Translations under genes and position numbers: made by a program
Origin: Ensifer sp. IC4062
Lineage (GTDB): Bacteria > Pseudomonadota > Alphaproteobacteria > Rhizobiales > Rhizobiaceae
Length of the DNA: 64,000 nt
Direction of reading: 5' to 3'
NCBI RefSeq assembly: GCF_020193575.1
Contig: NZ_JADYVD010000008.1
Location: forward strand, 62,001-126,000
Notes under the pieces: generated by a model
What the model was told of the DNA's origin: nothing
Database searches by the model: none
Seen by the model: the letters and a program-made list of their open reading frames with translations, nothing else
Part shown: positions 61,561 to 64,000 of the stretch, one piece after another
Position numbering within the stretch: position 1 is the stretch's first letter
Layout of the letters: each line of letters begins with the position of its first letter

Positions 61561-64000
61561 ATGCCCGACATAGGAGACTGGCTCGCCAGCATTAGGCTTG
61601 AGCGGCATCGCGAAACCTTCTTGAAGAATGGCATCGATCTCGATGTTATCGGCGATCTCGCCGATGCCGACCTGAAGGAGCTCGGATTGTCCCTTGGTGA
61701 CCGCAAGCGGTTTCTCAGGGCGGCCGCGGCCCTGGCTCAGAAGTCGCTCCCTGCGGCGGCGACACGGCCCCCGCTATCCCCAATCCATAGCGAGGCGGAA
61801 CGGAGACAGCTTACGGTGATGTTCTGCGACCTCGTTGGATCGACAGCACTCTCCACACGCCTCGATCCAGAAGACCTGCGGCAGTCAATCGTCGCGTACC
61901 GTACTTGCGCCACCGAGATCGTCGGCCGGTACGACGGCTTCGTTGCCAAGTATATGGGCGACGGAGTCGTCGTATACTTCGGCTATCCGCAGGCGCACGA
62001 GGAGGATGCCGAGCGGGCCGTGAGGGCCGGCCTCGCGGTCATCGAGGCGGTCAACCGGCTGGATGCGGCAGGCGAACGCTTGGCTGTTCGGATCGGAATC
62101 GCCACTGGCCTGGTCGTGGTGGGCGATATCATTGGGGCCGGTGAGGCCGAGGAACGCAGCGTAGTAGGTGAGACGCCGAACCTAGCGGCCCGCCTGCAGG
62201 CGCTCGCCGAACCCGGCGCGATCGTCATTGCCGAAGCGACGCGCGTTCTGCTGCGGGGCCAGTTCAAGCTCGAGAGCCTTGGGATGCGACCGATCAAGGG
62301 GTTTGCTGAGGCGACAGAGGCCTTTCGGGTACTCGGTGAAGTGCAGAGCGAGGACCGCTTCGAGGCCGGTCACGCGACGGTGCTGCCGTTGGTTGACCGC
62401 AATCGGGAACTCGCGCTGCTGGTCGATCGCTGGAGTCTGGCAAAGGCCAACAAAGGCCAGGTTGTTCTGCTCGAGGGCGAGGCCGGAATCGGCAAGTCGC
62501 GCCTTGCGCTGGCACTTCGCGAGCGCCTCTTTCGAGAACCACATCTGCTACGCCGCTACTTCGCCTCACCCTACCACCTCAACAGCGCGCTTCGTCCGGT
62601 AATTGCCGAGCTCGAACAGGAAGCGGGATTTGAACGCGATGACTCATCGGCCGTCAAGTTCGCCAAGCTCCAGGCACTGCTCGCAAAACACATCGGTGAG
62701 ACGAGCGAAGCGATCCCATTGCTGGCAGAGCTTCTCGGAATCCCAGGTCCCGACCACTGTCCAATACTCAATCTTGCGCCCCAGCAGCGCAAGATTCGGA
62801 CCTTCGAAGTGCTCATTGCCCAGCTTGCCAGACTGGCTGCAAAGCAGCCGGTGCTCATGGTCCTTGAGGACGCGCACTGGCTGGATGCAAGCAGCCTTGA
62901 GCTGTTCGGCTTATTTGTGGACCGCATCCGACAGCTCTCGGTGCTGCTGGTCATTACCTTCAGGCCCGAGTTCGTGCCGCCTTGGCGCAGTTACCCGCAC
63001 ATGACAAAAGTGGTCCTGGATCGTCTCGACCGCATGCAAGCGCAATCGCTGGTCGGCCAGTTGACCGGTGGAAAGCCGCTGCCTATCGGGGTGCTCGATT
63101 ACATCCTGGCAAACACCGATGGCGTACCGCTGTACCTCGAGGAGTTGACCAAGACCATGCTCGATTCCGGTCTCCTGGAAGTGGCCGGCGATCAGTTTGG
63201 ACTGAGTGTACATATGCCGCCGATGGCGATCCCGGTAACGCTGTACGACTCCCTCATGGCCCGTCTCGACCGCCTCGGCAGGGCCAAGACTGTGGCCCAG
63301 ATCGGTGCCTGCATTGGGCGCGAGTTCCCCTATGAGTTGATTGCGGCGTTAGCGGTGCTCGATGGGCCAGAGCTGCAGCGGGGGCTCGATCAACTGGTTG
63401 GTACCGAGCTGGTTTTTCGCCGCGGAAGTCCCCCTAATGCGATCTACAGCTTCAAGCACGCGCTCGTCCGCGATATGGCATATCAGTCCCTCCTCAAGAG
63501 CTGTCGCCGCGAGCTCCATCGCCGAATTGCCCAGGTCTTGGAAGAGCTAGCCCCACATGTCGTGGCCGCCCAGCCGGAGCTCTTGGCGCATCACCTGACG
63601 GAGGCCGGACAGTTGCCGCAAGCGGTCGTGTTCTGGCACCGTGCCGGCGAGCACGCCAATGAGCGGGCGGCGAATGCCGAGGCTGCCGGCCATTTGGCCA
63701 AGGGCCTCGATCTGCTCGCTCAGATGCCCGAGAACCCGGAGCGCCTCGAGCTTGAGCTGACATTGTTGACTACGCTGGGGCAAGTGCGTACCGCCGCGAA
63801 GGGCTATGGCCACCCGGAGGTCGAGCGCGCCTACAACCGTGCTCTGAACCTGGCCGAGCGGGTCCAGGAAACGCCCAGGCTGTTCCCGGTGCTTCTTGGC
63901 CTCACCATCCACCATGCAGTGCGGTCTGAACTTTCCGCGGCGCGGGGCCTTGCCGAACGGCTCCTGAAGTTGGCGCAGCAACTCTCGGATCCCGTGCTCG
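61561..64000 (+). CDS. SAM-domain adenylate/guanylate cyclase with AAA ATPase and TPR region (3' end outside window)
   Basis: At least 813 residues are visible from ATG 61561. A SAM domain (residues about 1-60; IGDWLASIRLERHRETFLKNG) is followed by a class III cyclase domain from about 80 with metal Asp in VMFCDLVGST and YMGDGVVVYFGYP and the VRIGIATGLVVVGDI block. An AAA/STAND ATPase comes next, with Walker A EGEAGIGKSR near 305 and LMVLEDAHWLDASSLEL as Walker B. TPR-like helices follow. Proteins of this design couple an ATPase sensor to cAMP production and are abundant in Sinorhizobium. The signal is unknown. Confidence 0.9.
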   Translation, partial: MPDIGDWLASIRLERHRETFLKNGIDLDVIGDLADADLKELGLSLGDRKRFLRAAAALAQKSLPAAATRPPLSPIHSEAERRQLTVMFCDLVGSTALSTRLDPEDLRQSIVAYRTCATEIVGRYDGFVAKYMGDGVVVYFGYPQAHEEDAERAVRAGLAVIEAVNRLDAAGERLAVRIGIATGLVVVGDIIGAGEAEERSVVGETPNLAARLQALAEPGAIVIAEATRVLLRGQFKLESLGMRPIKGFAEATEAFRVLGEVQSEDRFEAGHATVLPLVDRNRELALLVDRWSLAKANKGQVVLLEGEAGIGKSRLALALRERLFREPHLLRRYFASPYHLNSALRPVIAELEQEAGFERDDSSAVKFAKLQALLAKHIGETSEAIPLLAELLGIPGPDHCPILNLAPQQRKIRTFEVLIAQLARLAAKQPVLMVLEDAHWLDASSLELFGLFVDRIRQLSVLLVITFRPEFVPPWRSYPHMTKVVLDRLDRMQAQSLVGQLTGGKPLPIGVLDYILANTDGVPLYLEELTKTMLDSGLLEVAGDQFGLSVHMPPMAIPVTLYDSLMARLDRLGRAKTVAQIGACIGREFPYELIAALAVLDGPELQRGLDQLVGTELVFRRGSPPNAIYSFKHALVRDMAYQSLLKSCRRELHRRIAQVLEELAPHVVAAQPELLAHHLTEAGQLPQAVVFWHRAGEHANERAANAEAAGHLAKGLDLLAQMPENPERLELELTLLTTLGQVRTAAKGYGHPEVERAYNRALNLAERVQETPRLFPVLLGLTIHHAVRSELSAARGLAERLLKLAQQLSDPVL

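Noticed and set aside
1..64000. tRNA, rRNA, CRISPR array, plasmid replication origin or repABC genes
   Set aside because: None was recognised on either strand; the origin of the replicon must lie elsewhere.

Overview
The window looks like an accessory replicon (megaplasmid or chromid) of a Sinorhizobium/Ensifer-type alphaproteobacterium. This is inferred from the GC-rich coding, rhizobial intergenic palindromes, an otsA/otsB trehalose pair, a rhizopine-type mocDEF-like oxygenase operon, carbohydrate ABC importers next to acid-sugar enzymes, general-stress (EcfG/RpoE2) promoters, and two tandem Ku genes. No rRNA, tRNA or CRISPR array was seen. All identifications come from reading the sequence; no database search was run.

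1-8.7 kb: a leftward operon runs RidA, RpiR regulator, SDR dehydrogenase, GH20 hexosaminidase, MlrC-type M81 metallohydrolase, MFS exporter. A divergent pair encodes an NTF2-like protein and a second M81 enzyme. 8.7-14.6 kb: after a RIME-like palindromic element comes a leftward operon mocD-like diiron oxygenase, mocE-like Rieske ferredoxin, mocF-like reductase, a PanB-fold protein without PanB active-site residues, and purU, with a divergent LacI regulator. It reads as oxidative demethylation plus disposal of the released one-carbon unit. 14.7-18.3 kb: otsB-otsA, and a ROK-type kinase whose motifs are in circularly permuted order, behind a perfect EcfG-type promoter. 18.4-19.6 kb is decayed DNA.

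19.6-24.8 kb: a DJ-1/PfpI protein, then a leftward operon (UPF0261, TIM-barrel partner, cupin, M24 peptidase) with a divergent TetR gene and a strong palindromic operator. 24.8-35.9 kb: a sugar or acid-sugar utilisation locus with an ABC importer, two epimerase-family TIM barrels, an enolase-superfamily dehydratase, a D-2-hydroxyacid dehydrogenase and a GntR/FCD regulator. Two intergenic regions 10 kb apart carry matching pairs of TGGT-N3-ACCA-like sites. One permease is broken by a deletion that removes its EAA loop. 35.9-39.6 kb holds a TetR/quinone-oxidoreductase pair sharing an operator, and several pseudogenes.

39.6-47.9 kb: a six-gene leftward operon (two exported epoxide-hydrolase-like enzymes, Ohr peroxidase, cytochrome P460, SDR, exported alpha/beta hydrolase) faces a 949-residue winged-helix/NTPase/TPR regulator. 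48-51.6 kb: a SnoaL protein, a decayed RND adaptor, a small exported protein and a frameshifted IS110-family element. 51.6-57.8 kb: a two-component system and an exported cytochrome c/2Fe-2S/molybdenum oxidoreductase. 58-61 kb: a LysR remnant, a DUF2188-like protein and two Ku genes, the latter two units behind EcfG-like promoters. The window ends inside a large SAM-domain/adenylate cyclase/AAA/TPR protein.
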